Shown here: positions 11,525-21,803 of the stretch, in pieces
How the letters are laid out: each line of letters opens with the position of its first letter
Numbering within the stretch: the stretch's first letter is position 1
Assembly: GCA_009363875.1 (NCBI GenBank)
Contig: CM018680.1
Coordinates: 11,291,625-11,355,624 of the forward strand
Length of the DNA: 64,000 nt
Direction: 5' to 3'
Origin: Mikania micrantha
Lineage: Eukaryota; Streptophyta; Magnoliopsida; Asterales; Asteraceae
The notes under the pieces: generated by a model
Seen by the model: the letters and a program-made list of their open reading frames with translations, nothing else
Databases searched by the model: none
What the model was told of the DNA's origin: nothing
Program-made: the position numbers and the translations under genes

Positions 11525-11652
11525 GTCGCGTACCGCGGTGGGGCTTCCAGATCCTCTCCACGTACGGCGGCGTATTTCGGGAGTCAAACCCCCGTGTCGC
11601 ATGTCACGTACCGCTACAGGGCTTCCGGTTGGTCCATCGCGTACTGCGATGG
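11525..11652 (-). repeat. Three copies of the CGCGGTACGCGAC-type inverted repeat
   Basis: Plus-strand copies are GTCGCGTACCGCGG (11525), GTCACGTACCGCTAC (11603) and ATCGCGTACTGCGAT (about 11635). On the minus strand they read like the four copies in LTR F1 (1014-1138). The surrounding sequence is otherwise diverged. Confidence 0.7.
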
Positions 11653-11770
11653 GCCCCTGAAGAGCCCAATAAGCCTAGTTTAATGGATTTGATCCGTTCG
11701 TCACCGTTTTCACGTTTACGAACTATCGTTTGGCCTTGTTTGAACTTCCAAGTTCAGTGTGTGAGTGTTT

Positions 11771-12108
11771 TGTGAGGTTTCAAGTGTTGTGTTACACAAT
11801 GTGCTAGACGTTCGCCAACGTTCGTGTGTTTTGACACGTGTGTGCTGTTTGTCGATAATTCCTCGAATTATCTAGTCATGTGTCGGTGTTCGTACTGTCG
11901 TGCCACGTGTCACGCTAAATTAAACTAATTCTAGTGCCTTGTGAGGTTTCAAGTGTTGTGTTACACAATGTGCTAGACGTTCGCCAACGTTCGTGTGTTT
12001 TGACACGTGTGTGCTGTTTGTCGATAATTCCTCGAATTATCTGGTCATGTGTCGGTGTTCGTACTGTCGTGCCACGTGTCACACTAAATTAAACTAATTC
12101 TAGTGCCA
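11771..12108. repeat. Tandem duplication, 169-bp unit, two copies
   Basis: TGTGAGGTTTCAAGTGTTG begins at 11771 and again at 11940. The two units are nearly identical through CTAATTCTAGTGCC. The duplication is inside the U3 side of LTR F4. Confidence 0.9.
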
Positions 12109-12167
12109 CGTGTACAAAATCATTTAAATAAAATACAATGCTAACCTGGAAAATACGGGGTGTCACA

Positions 12168-12283
12168 TTTTTTAACTCCTTATATATAGTAAAATTAGCA
12201 ATCGTAAAAACTAGAAGGAATTATACCCAACGTCCATTACGAGCGAAAGAATTACATGTATAAGATAATAAAAAACATATTTT

Positions 12284-12314
<31 letters not shown>

Positions 12315-12499
12315 GAAGTGGTTTTAATTCAATAAGAATTAAAACTAAGTGGTTTCAATTCAATAAGAATTGTATTTTTCAAGTTTTATAAAACATTTTA
12401 TAAAATAGTTACTAAGGCAAATAAAAATTTTCAATTAAAACATTTTTTAACAGAAATAACAAACTATCTTGCAACGCAAATGAAAAAACTTCCTACATA
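12168..12499. other. AT-rich intergenic sequence with (TA)n
   Basis: A TA microsatellite lies at about 12280-12316, followed by a short duplication around CAATTCAATAAGAATT (12326-12372). I see no gene. Confidence 0.6.
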
Positions 12500-12745
12500 C
12501 TATTTATAGGCAAGCCACGTGCCCATGATAGGGTTCGGATATGCGTCGGCGCATATGGGCGCAGCGCCTATATACTTTATTTAAAAAAATAAATTTTTGC
12601 TTGGTACCGATTATGGGCGGCGCGCCCATGATGGGGTTCGGATATAGGCGCCGCGCCTATATACAATTATTAAAAATATATATTTTTTTTTGCCATTTGC
12701 ATATAAATAATATTGAAGTGGCTAGTTTAGTTTCTCGTTAATTAA
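12500..12745. repeat. GC-rich palindromic subterminal array (left copy 1)
   Basis: Two units contain GGGCGCGCCCATGATGGGG and GATATAGGCGCCGCGCC, each followed by an A/T-rich linker ending TTTTTGC. The array is followed by CATTTGCATATAAATAATA and GTGGCTAGTTTAGTTTCTCG. The same tail follows the array at 16738-17040, so both are left ends of related Mutator-like elements. Confidence 0.7.
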
Positions 12746-12789
12746 ATATTTATATAGAAAACTTAATTAACACTTACTCGCATTTCAAA

Positions 12790-14760
12790 CCAACCAGTGG
12801 TTGCTGATTTTCAAAATTCACAACCCATACTGACATTGGTTTGAAATTCTGTGTAAACCCAATAATTTTTTCGACTAATCAAGTAATTAAGTAACTGTTC
12901 AGAAAAATCTTCTTCTTTATCACGAGGAGTACTATCAAATCCTAGATATGGTGTCATTAATAGCTTTGATTTTTCTAGATTCTTCTTCCTCGTCCCTTTA
13001 TTAAGGTGAACTGCAAATTTATAAGGTATAATAAGATGGAGAGAAATTAAATATAAGGAATTTACAAATTGACCTTGTCTTTGCACGAGCTAAGCATATG
13101 TAACGATAGGGTTTCAAATTTAGACTTATAAATATCATTTGCAACATCATCGTCATTATCGTTATCATCTTCTACATCTACTTTTTCTTTACTTCCACTT
13201 CCGGAGTCAAAATTTTGCATTTAATAAAAAAATATAAAAAAATTACATACATTTTAATTATTAAATAAATTTGTAATGATTTTCTCCATAATTAAAAATT
13301 ACATCCATCCTTGAAATGAATGGATTCATGTTGTCATTCAGATATCCCTGTGTAAAATAATAAACGTATTAAAAAAATTAATTAACTTTACAATATAAAA
13401 AAATATTACAGAAGAAGTTAAAATATATTTGATACCTGATAATACCGATGATGGGTATCATGAGACTTAATAACTAAATCAAGTTTTACCGGTACCGGTA
13501 CTTGATTCTTGATCTTTTCTTCCAAACGAATAATTTATTTCATTATTTGCATCCAAATATATGTCTCCAAAAAAATCGTTTTCAACCGGCCTATACCCGT
13601 CCCCGAAAGACATGTTCATTTGAGGTGGATTCTCAAAAGGCATGCTCATTTGAGGTGGATTCTCAAAAGGCATGTTCATTTAAGGTGGATCAAATCTTAA
13701 TCTCGACTGAAACATCTGAGTAATGTAATCGAAACTATCTTTAAGCCACTGCATTATAAACTCTTCATGTGTGGGTAGAACGTTTTTTGGTAAAAATTCC
13801 GACTGTATTATTAAAATAAATATAAGATAAAAAAGTATCAGTCATAAGTATTAGTCATAAATAACGAAAATTAGTAATAAACAAACCTCAGTTGATAACT
13901 TAAGAATTTTGTCAACTGTGGACAATTTATGTTTTTGCAGCTTTTGTCATCCAATAGCCCGTGGTATGGCCACTGTATACGTACAAACTTTCTTCAGATA
14001 TGGAAAGCATTCGTATATCCAAATCTGTTAAAAAAATAAGAATTACATCAAACTATTTTTAAAAGTTAACAGATGTGAAAAAAATAAATGTACCTTAAAA
14101 ACCCAAACGAAACCGATCATGGAATATTGCAACTTTTTTCCCGGTTCTGTCTTTTTTTCATTGGAACGTTTAGTATACTCAAGTATGTCCGACCCCACAG
14201 ATATGAACTCCAATTAAATTCGTTCCATGCTTTAAAGTCGTCAACAAGCATTAGGTGTTCTTTCTATACTCTTTTGTCCGTCTCAACTCCCATAAAGAGA
14301 GAGTATAACGGTAACAACAATGAAAGACGCACTATGTCGGCGTCATCAAAATTATTTTCGTTTTCTTGCAAAAACGATTTTAAACCGTCTACCAAAAACG
14401 GAATAATAATATTGTTGGATAGGACGCGGTTAATAAAGGCACAAGTTCCTTTATTTTTATTTGTGTTATCACCAAATGAAAATACAGTAATGACACAAAA
14501 CTCGCGTGGTCCGAAACGCAACGGTTGGGAATTGTTGTTGAAAAAGTAATATATCCCGTCATACTCAGGCTCAATATTAAGGTCTTGTTGAAGTCTTAAA
14601 ATTAAGTTAATTAATTGACCTTCTGGTTGTGTGTTTTTTACATCTAACCAAAGTCCAAAGCATTGTTGTCATCATATATTTGCTCTATTCTCATTTCTTG
14701 AAATAATTGTTTTAACACTACGTTTCTCCATGAAACTCCCATTTTACATTCAGCCGTCTA
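12790..14760 (-). pseudogene. DUF1985/ULP1-type Mutator-associated gene, broken
   Basis: Minus-strand pieces in order: LRFGPREFCVITVFSFGDNT (about 14520) with downstream DDADIVRLSLLLPLYSLFMGVE, then FKAWNEFNWSSYLWG, then QIWIYECFPYLKKVCTY (about 14025) and a proline-rich repeat of PFENPPQM units (13620-13680). Last comes KLLMTPYLGFDSTPRDKEED (about 12970). The first blocks match the usual order of the DUF1985 domain found beside ULP1-like proteases in plant Mutator-like elements. The last resembles the linker before the protease. Frames shift several times and no catalytic protease domain follows. Confidence 0.55.
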
Positions 14761-14888
14761 TTCAATATATACTTAAGTTAGTAAAAACAAGTTAAATGTT
14801 ACTTTAATATTATTTGTATAAATAAAATACACTAACCTCTGCCATTTTGTCTAATATATTCTAGTATGTCACTTGCAAAACAAACAGA

Positions 14889-14963
14889 TAGCTCCAAACC
14901 TGACAAGTATGTGACTCGGTGCTCCAAACTCGACAACTAGATGCTCCAAACCCGACAACTATC
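14889..14963. repeat. Short tandem repeat GCTCCAAACCCGACAACTA
   Basis: Three imperfect copies (GCTCCAAACCTGACAAGTA, GCTCCAAACTCGACAACTA and GCTCCAAACCCGACAACTA), spaced by 8-9 bases. They lie upstream of the DUF1985 relic. Confidence 0.75.
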
Positions 14964-15281
14964 GGAAATCACGTGATATGTGTTTGTGGTCTCATCTTTT
15001 TTCTTAATAAACAACTTTTTGGCGGGAAAATAAAATTTTTAGGCGGGAATGACCATGGGTACGAAAAGTCACCGTCGAAAAGACAACTGCTAAAATAATC
15101 GAATGATGGAAAGACACGTGCCGATTTACAGCTGGAGTGATACACTAGGATTTTTGTAGTGGGTGAAAAGGACAGCTTCCTTTTACATTTATCATACTCT
15201 ATATTCAAATATGCTCCCACGCGCTTCTTGTACTAGTTCTTTGCTGCGTGGAATACAAACAAACATCATAAATGTAAAAAA

Positions 15282-15817
15282 CTAGCAGGTTTCCTCGCGC
15301 GTTGCTGCGAGAATTCTGTTTTGATCTAGATTATTAAAACACAAATACGATCACGTATATCAAAACATATACATAAAAACACATCAGTTGTTACTCCTAC
15401 GTAAAATCTTAAAGCATAGTCTTTTTAAATGTGTGTATGATACAGATAAACCGTAAAAGTTTTGGTAGAAAGACTGAGTTTATATAAAACAAATAAAAAA
15501 AACTTATAAACAAAGTAGGAAAAGAACACACGTATTGTGTCGACAATTATGCCATGATTTCAAACATCAGAATGTAGAAAATATATCAAAACTCAGATAT
15601 AAAATTAAATTGTAACCGTTGTAAACGTGTGTAAATTAGAGATGAACTGTAAAAATTTAGTAAATATACCGACTTAATATAAAAGGGAAAAATATATAAA
15701 TTTACAAAAGAAAAACATTAACTAAAACTTAAAAGAATACAAAGGATGATAGATTGATAATTAAAAGTAAATATTACTGAATTTTAGGGATCTCATGCGT
15801 ATATCTAGATAAATTAG

Positions 15818-15881
<64 letters not shown>

Positions 15882-16094
15882 CATATATAAAAGATGAGAT
15901 TATAATATAATAAAGAAAAGTTAAAATAAACTATGTAAAGAAAGATTAAGGATTGAAAGAAAACTTTAATAAAGTAGAGGGACCTAAGTGTAATTAAAAA
16001 AATTTGAGAAAAAATGAATTTAACAAAAGAAAAAAAAGAATGCGTGTCATAGTGATTATAACGTTTGTCAAATGCTATATATAATAATAGTAGT
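15282..16094 (-). mobile_element. Non-autonomous Helitron
   Basis: The minus-strand 3' end reads CTCGC-AGCAACGC-GCGAG (a hairpin, plus positions 15294-15311), then eight bases, then CTAG followed by T at 15282/15281. This is the Helitron 3' signature of a GC hairpin close to CTRR, with insertion next to T. The other end carries CTACTATTATTATATATAGC near 16090, common at plant Helitron 5' ends, but the starting TC is not clean. The body is AT-rich, holds a (TA)n tract (about 15816-15874) and has no RepHel coding. Confidence 0.65.
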
Positions 16095-16233
16095 CATGTG
16101 CTTAATTGAGGTTATTGTCTCACACTGAATGATAAAGACATTTTCATGTGTAATCAATAATTCCTCTATTAAAAAAGAATAAAAATTTTATTATTGTATA
16201 TTGAAACATAGGGATCTAAGTTTTGAGCCAATG

Positions 16234-16421
16234 AACCAAGGTCACGGGTTCAAATCCCTTCTAAGACGAAATAGGGGTCCTTCGGAAGTCGGGGGTTTTC
16301 CGGTGCGGTTTCCTCCTAGGGTGGTGGTGGGGTCTCAACGGAGGTCATGGTAACTAGACTTTGGTGATGTGGCTTGGAAATCAGTGGTTCACACGTTCAG
16401 ATCAAATATCGTTCAAAAAAA
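16234..16421 (+). mobile_element. tRNA-derived SINE with perfect 16-bp target duplication
   Basis: Flanked by AAGTTTTGAGCCAATG at 16218-16233 and 16422-16437. It contains a Pol III box B, GGTTCAAATCC, at 16247-16257, and ends CGTTCAAAAAAAAA. No box A precedes box B inside the duplication, so the copy seems 5' truncated. The CGTTCA plus A-tail end is shared with the SINE at 25067-25282. Confidence 0.8.
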
Positions 16422-16737
16422 AAGTTTTGAGCCAATGGAATTCAATGCCATCATAAACCACTTTTATGAATTTATATACAATATTGTATTAAAACACCCA
16501 TTTGTCGCTGCTATTAAAATGATGTCATAATATTTATAACCATTTTATTAACCCAAAACTTGAATTGGGTTTGGATTGTGTAGATTAATTAAGTGGATTA
16601 TGGCGGTTCAAAAAAAAATTTAAGTGGATTATGTGGCGCTAAAAAAAATAAGTGGCTTGTGAAAATTTATTGGGATAGGAATTTTACATTTCTACCCTTA
16701 CCACATTAAAAAAAATTATAATTATTTGCTTGAAAAC

Positions 16738-17040
16738 TGACTATGAGCGGCCCGCCCATGATGGGGTTTGAATATGGGCCGGGCGCCCATGATGGCGTGA
16801 ACTACGAAAAAAAATAAAAATAAAAATTTTTGCTTGCGTACCAACTATGGGCAGCACGCCCATGATGGGGTTCGGATATGGGTCTGGCGTCCATGATGGC
16901 GTTAACTACAAAATAAAAAAATAAAAATTTTTAAAATTTTTGCTTAGGTACCGACTATGGGCGGCACGCCTATGATGGTGTTCGGATATAGGCCGGGCGC
17001 CCATTTACTATTATTAAAAAAAATTAAAATTTTTGTCATT
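16738..17040. repeat. GC-rich palindromic subterminal array (left copy 2)
   Basis: About two and a half units of roughly 110 bases. Each has ACTATGGGC(G/A)GCACGCCCATGATGG, then GGATATGGGCCGGGCGCCCAT, then an A-rich linker. It matches 12500-12745 in the same orientation and 18725-18823 plus 21081-21520 in reverse, so it behaves like one arm of a long inverted repeat. Confidence 0.75.
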
Positions 17041-17096
17041 TGCATATAAATAATATTCAAGTGGCTAGTTTAGTTTCTCGTTTTAACTCATATAAA

Positions 17097-17492
17097 ATGT
17101 TTGACTCATTAAAACTCGATGACACAATGAACAATGAAACTGAAGATACCAAGTTGGTTGAACAAACGGAAGATGAAAACAAATTAAAAAACACAAACAA
17201 CGAGCAACAAGAAGACAACCGTGTAGCTGAAGAAGAATGTTTTTGGAACTGGGCGTTTCATACGTTTTTGCCAGCAAATGCTACCGACGAAAACGAAGGT
17301 TCGGAAGATATTTACGATCCAGATGAAGACTATGTCCTTCCTGCACAAGATTATCTTCATTTGCAATATGAAAACCGACCTGAGGACGAATACGTGCCTC
17401 GTGATCTATGGCAGGACGAATATGAGATTTCATATTCTTGTCATAACCCATGGGAAGATGGAAACGATAGTTATTCGGATTTAAGAAAATAA
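17097..17492 (+). CDS. Acidic hypothetical protein inside Mutator-like element
   Basis: 131 residues starting MFDSLKLDD at ATG 17097, with TATA-like CATATAAATAAT about 55 nt upstream; an in-frame upstream TTG at 17040 is less likely. The protein is very acidic and has the pattern EEECFWNWAFHTFLP, DPDEDYVLPAQDYLHLQ and YVPRDLWQDEYE. I do not recognise a domain. It sits between the left palindromic array and a minus-strand ULP1 relic, so it may be a cargo or element-encoded gene. It could also be a first exon. Coding status rests on length and composition alone. Confidence 0.4.
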   Translation: MFDSLKLDDTMNNETEDTKLVEQTEDENKLKNTNNEQQEDNRVAEEECFWNWAFHTFLPANATDENEGSEDIYDPDEDYVLPAQDYLHLQYENRPEDEYVPRDLWQDEYEISYSCHNPWEDGNDSYSDLRK

Positions 17493-17640
17493 TTATGATG
17501 TATTTTCTTTTTTTTATTTAATTGATGTTTTAAGTATTTATGTTTAGTTTAAATTTGGGTGTGTTTTTAATTATTTAACTTAATTAATACACAACAAACT
17601 ATTAATAAAAATATTATATTATAATTTGTTAAACATTACA

Positions 17641-18660
17641 AGGTCGGGGCAAACAACGCCAAAAGTAAATTTGATCAGCCATGAATAGTCGATAATTCGT
17701 ACAACATTGTTTAAATCCATCAGTTAAGTCTAATGGCTTTCCGGTAACTAAATGTTCCATTAACATACAAACGTATAAAGTCACATTGCCGTATATTTCA
17801 TTTTTGGGTCTTATGTAATCGTCATTAGCTCCGTATGTGATGTTACTTTCTTGGCGTCGCTTAACTTTCCAGTAACGAATGTTCACCAACAACACCGTAA
17901 AATAAACCGCTATCTTCTTCAAACTTGGATAAACACGCTCTCTGTATCTATCACCCGATATACGTTTGTTGTTATACATAACAAGATCCAATGAATTCAA
18001 ATCAATCATCATTAATGACCAACATTGAGAACCAAAACAAAACGGAAAATCAACGTAATCAATGTCAAAAAAAAAGAAGGAAAAGGAGAAAATTTTCCAT
18101 TAGCAAATTTAATTGCGTTTTTGTTGCATGAGTCTAAAAGACTGTCAACAAATGATGGTGGTAAAATTGTCCAACGCAAAATTTAACGTTCGACCTTGTG
18201 GAATCTCTCTTCATCTCTAGTTGATTAACCTTCCAGCCCATCCTTCAACGTGCTACAAAAAAATAGTATATAAATTATCAAATAAATTTAAAATATGTAT
18301 CTTTACATTTGGTGTTAGGTATCCATTACTACAATAGCCTAATAACGTTTCCCAAAAACGTTTATCAAGCTTTTCAGATTTAAAAAATACAGCTGAATAA
18401 CAAAATGGAGAAACTCCTGTCTTCAAAAATTCAATAGCATCTTTTGACCATTTCTCTTACTCGTCATCTAGAATAGCTCATTTACGTTTTTTAATCTCTT
18501 GTGGCTACTTCGTCTCGTTAGAGCGACTTCCTTCGCCCTGCATTTCATTACACTTATCTGGTGAAGTTTTGTTTCGAAAATTGGGACGTCTCCATTTTGA
18601 AAGAATCCATTTCGAAGGCTTGTCAATGGGTTGAGAAGAATATTGTTTATCCATTTCAAA
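17641..18660 (-). pseudogene. ULP1-like (C48) protease domain, catalytic residues lost
   Basis: Broken minus-strand frames read FGSQCWSLMMIDLNSLDLVM (around 18010), YPSLKKIAVYFTVLL, LYVCMLMEHLVTGKPLDL and NYRLFMADQIYF. The order fits the C-terminal half of plant ULP1-like proteases. There the catalytic histidine precedes W-x-L-x-x-ID and the catalytic cysteine lies in DCG just before YVC. Here the histidine position is C and the DCG position reads N-V-T, so both catalytic residues are missing. At least one frame change lies upstream. The terminal stop is near 17629-17641. Confidence 0.6.
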
Positions 18661-18724
18661 AACTTTAAGTACTATTTATTTGATGAATGTGAAAAAGTTT
18701 AACAAAAATGATTTTTTTTGTAGT

Positions 18725-18823
18725 TTTTAAAAAAAGTCGGACACCCATGTAGGTAGGTCGGGACGCTCATAGCTAGTACCAAGGCAAGAATTTTAATTTT
18801 TTTTATTATTAGTATATAGGCGC
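18725..18823. repeat. Right palindromic array of Mutator-like element, first part
   Basis: CGGACACCCATG, GGGACGCTCATAG and an A/T linker ending AGTATATAGGCGC. It is the reverse of the left arrays. It is split at 18823 by a solo LTR and resumes at 21081. Confidence 0.65.
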
Positions 18824-19856
18824 TGTAAGACCCCAAACCCGGGAGGTCCTACAGTTGGTTATTCATAGCATTAACATTGTTCAAATAAACTGAAAGATCT
18901 TAACATTACAGCGGAAAGTCATAACCATCAAATCCTAACCATAATTAAACAAAACCAAATAAGTTCAAACAAAATTTAAAATATCTAAAATAGAAATGCT
19001 AGTCTTTAAACAGTATGGGTAGCTTCTGCAATCCACCAAGAGATTCCATCCTAGCATAGTTACCTGAAATTCAATCTAATATACATGCAAAAATCAGCGT
19101 TGCTGAGTGAGTCCTAGGTTTTATCATAAAAATTCATAATTAATATTTATTAACATAATAATCACATATAAACACATAAAATAGTCAATGCACGAGTCTA
19201 CGATCCATAGTTGCCCAAGGGCGGACCAAACATCAAGTCATGATACTGCTAGGGACTCTCTTCATCCTACAACTGGTTACTTCTTCCCCGGTGTGACACA
19301 AAAGTTACTTCTTCCCTTTATGTCATTAATAGAACTTCTTGTTTAGTCAAATTATAGGTTACTTCTTCCTTATAATAAGACTTTACGTAATTACCGGACT
19401 CGTACATGACCATAAATCACATAACACATTCATCTCATAGCATCATTTTTATACACTGAATCATTTATAAGGCCTCAAATAGCAACACTAACTTGTACAC
19501 GAGATAATACATTATCCAGGTAATTAATAAAACTTTAAAATAATAATTTATTGTCACATCTCAGATTTAACATAAACTAGCATGTATATTAGCCCAAAAC
19601 GTTTAAAAATTATAAACATTTAAAAGAGGGCGTCTAGAACTCACCTGGTTCCAATACTCGGATCACAAAATAAAGCTAGACACAAGAAACGCAAGCCTGT
19701 GACGACTCAAGAACCTACACATTCCATTCACACATTAATACATACTCAACTATTGTATGGGGTAGAAACTAACCGACTTTGGTTATGGTTTAAGGATCAT
19801 AATTAACCTTAAAGAACATGAAGGAGTCATAGAATGTAAAAGCTTAGTGTTTGAGG

Positions 19857-19905
<49 letters not shown>

Positions 19906-21080
19906 GCATAACCTTAAAACGGCCGTGCTACTTTTAACATATAGGTTAGATGCGGCCGTGTTGGGTTTATGTATATTTTATGGATCATACACATGTCCAT
20001 GCATGTAAATTTATACTCACTTTTAAATTAATTACCTCTACATACACACACATGCTCCTAATTTATGTTTCATCCATGTGCACCCTAAACACCAATTCTC
20101 AAATTCTCATTTTTGAACTTATTCATCACCTCATGCACACATTTAATTGAGATTACTGACATTCACGTGCAACTCCAGGCTTCTTCAAAATCCCACCAAC
20201 ATACACACACAAGCCTACGCCTTTTGTCATACACACACACTCATGTACATCCATGTGTGACTCACACACACATATATTATTCCTCCCAGTATATATCCAA
20301 TTCCCAACACACAACATCCATGAGTTTCACACACACACCAGTTCATATTTACGCAATTCTTACGATGAGTTCACGTTTTACGCATATACATACATATCAT
20401 TCACCCTTACTCATGCAAACCTAACCATCCTTATAGTTCATTATCTTCTGTTTCATGATCTATTTCGCTCACATGCCAAGCTCTCGCTATTCACACGGTT
20501 AGGATCATTATTTTGAAGATAATTACCAACGCAACCCGTATAAAACCCTAACCAGTTTCATGTTAATTACACGTGTTTGCCAGCAGAATTTGCACCGAAA
20601 CATTTATCGTAATCAACCGAATATTAAGGAAGAAGCAATAGTATGTACCTGATATGTGATTAACCGTCTCTTTAACACCGACCCAATCCACAATTACTTA
20701 CCGATTAACAAACGTAGACCAGGAAACCTAGTGAATTAAGAACTGAACCGTATAATAATGGACCCCATGAATGAGTTCAATAGATCGAAGATTACCTGCG
20801 TCAATGGATACGTTGAAGGCTTTTATCTTTTCTCTTTTGTTCTTCTTGGTTCATCGCTCAACAAAACGTATGCAATTGCCGTTCAAAATCCAGATCGTGA
20901 GATTGTGGAGGTGCATTAGGGTATGGGAAGTTAATCACCTTATTTACACTTAGACACCTTGAATTAATTTCAAGGTCTTTAAGAAAAGAACACATTTAAT
21001 CCCCTTCATTCATTCTTTTTTTCTTTTTTTTTTAGCCACAACTTTACAATAATGTAAAAATTAGAAATTGGGATGTTACA
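18824..21080 (-). mobile_element. Solo gypsy LTR (family F3), minus strand
   Basis: 2,257 bp with TGTAAGACCCC at the left edge and GATGTTACA at the right. Read on the minus strand it is TGTAACATCCC...GGGGTCTTACA, so it has TG/CA ends. Flanks are GGCGC (18819-18823) and AGCGC (21081-21085), a 5-bp duplication with one mismatch, and both sides continue the same GC-rich palindromic array. It contains an (AT)n tract at 19859-19902 that may serve as TATA, CA-rich stretches at 20040-20340, and a donor-plus-hairpin module. No gag or pol lies on either side. Confidence 0.8.
19577..19650 (-). promoter_or_regulatory. Splice-donor plus hairpin module
   Basis: Minus strand: ACCAG|GTGAGTTCTAGAC, then GCCC (19631-19628) paired with GGGC (19595-19592), then TAATATACATGC. 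It lies about 820 nt before the LTR end, close to the 810 nt seen in the complete Tekay LTR. Confidence 0.5.
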
Positions 21081-21520
21081 AGCGCGGCGCCCATATCCGA
21101 ACCCCCATCATGGGCGGGACGCCCATAGTTGATTCCAAAGCAATAATTTTAATTTTTTTTAATATTAGTATATAGGCGCGACGCCCATATCCGAACCCCC
21201 ATCATGGGCGGACGCCCATAGTCTGTACCAAGGCAAGAATTTTAATTTTTTTTAATATTAGTATATAGGCGTGACGACCATATCCGAACACCCATCATGA
21301 GCGGGACGCCCATAGTGCGTTCCCGTTTAAAATTTCAAAAAAAGGTCGGCACGCCCGTAGTTAGGTTCGGGACGCCCATAGCTAGGTTCGGGCGCCCATG
21401 ATGGTGGTTAGGTTCAAATTCTCCATGAAGCCTACAAAAAAAAATTGGTTATGGGCGGGACGCCCATTACACGCGTGTCAGAGCAGGCCCGGCGCCCGTG
21501 ACCGTGTGTTCAATTTTATG
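21081..21520. repeat. Right palindromic array of Mutator-like element, second part
   Basis: Repeated units of GGCGCCCATATCCGAACCCC, CATCATGGGCGGGACGCCCAT and an A/T linker ending TTAGTATATAGGCG, followed by looser GGGACGCCCAT words up to about 21520. This is the inverted counterpart of 16738-17040. I could not fix the outer terminus or a target duplication. Confidence 0.7.
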
Positions 21521-21803
21521 GGCCGCGGAATTTTTTCATGAGTGTGGACGCTCGTAATAGGTACGTGGAGAGATGTGATTGGGCGAAAACATGGGCAGCC
21601 CTCGTAAATCTATGGATGACGACGCCCGTAACCGAGATGGACATATCGACATATTTGATAATATTTTGGTCAATTGGATTTTTTTCAATAAATAATTCAA
21701 TTACTTGTACTATGTCACATTAATTGTTTGTTTGTACCATCCCACCTAAATCATATTGGGTGGTGGTTCTGGACCACTGGCGTATAGGAATAGGAGCCTT
21801 TAA

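Larger units (their letters stand above)
9756..12167 (-). mobile_element. Gypsy LTR (family F4), minus strand, interrupted on its left
   Basis: On the minus strand it starts TGTGACACCCCG at 12167. It contains three copies of the GCGGTACGCGA-type inverted repeat (11525-11652), a 169-bp tandem duplication (11771-12108), a TATA-like CTATAAATAG (10235-10226), a TTGACC cluster and a donor-plus-hairpin module at 9808-9863. At 9755/9756 it meets the terminus of the E3 LTR, so E3 appears to have inserted into it. I did not find the other end. Confidence 0.65.
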
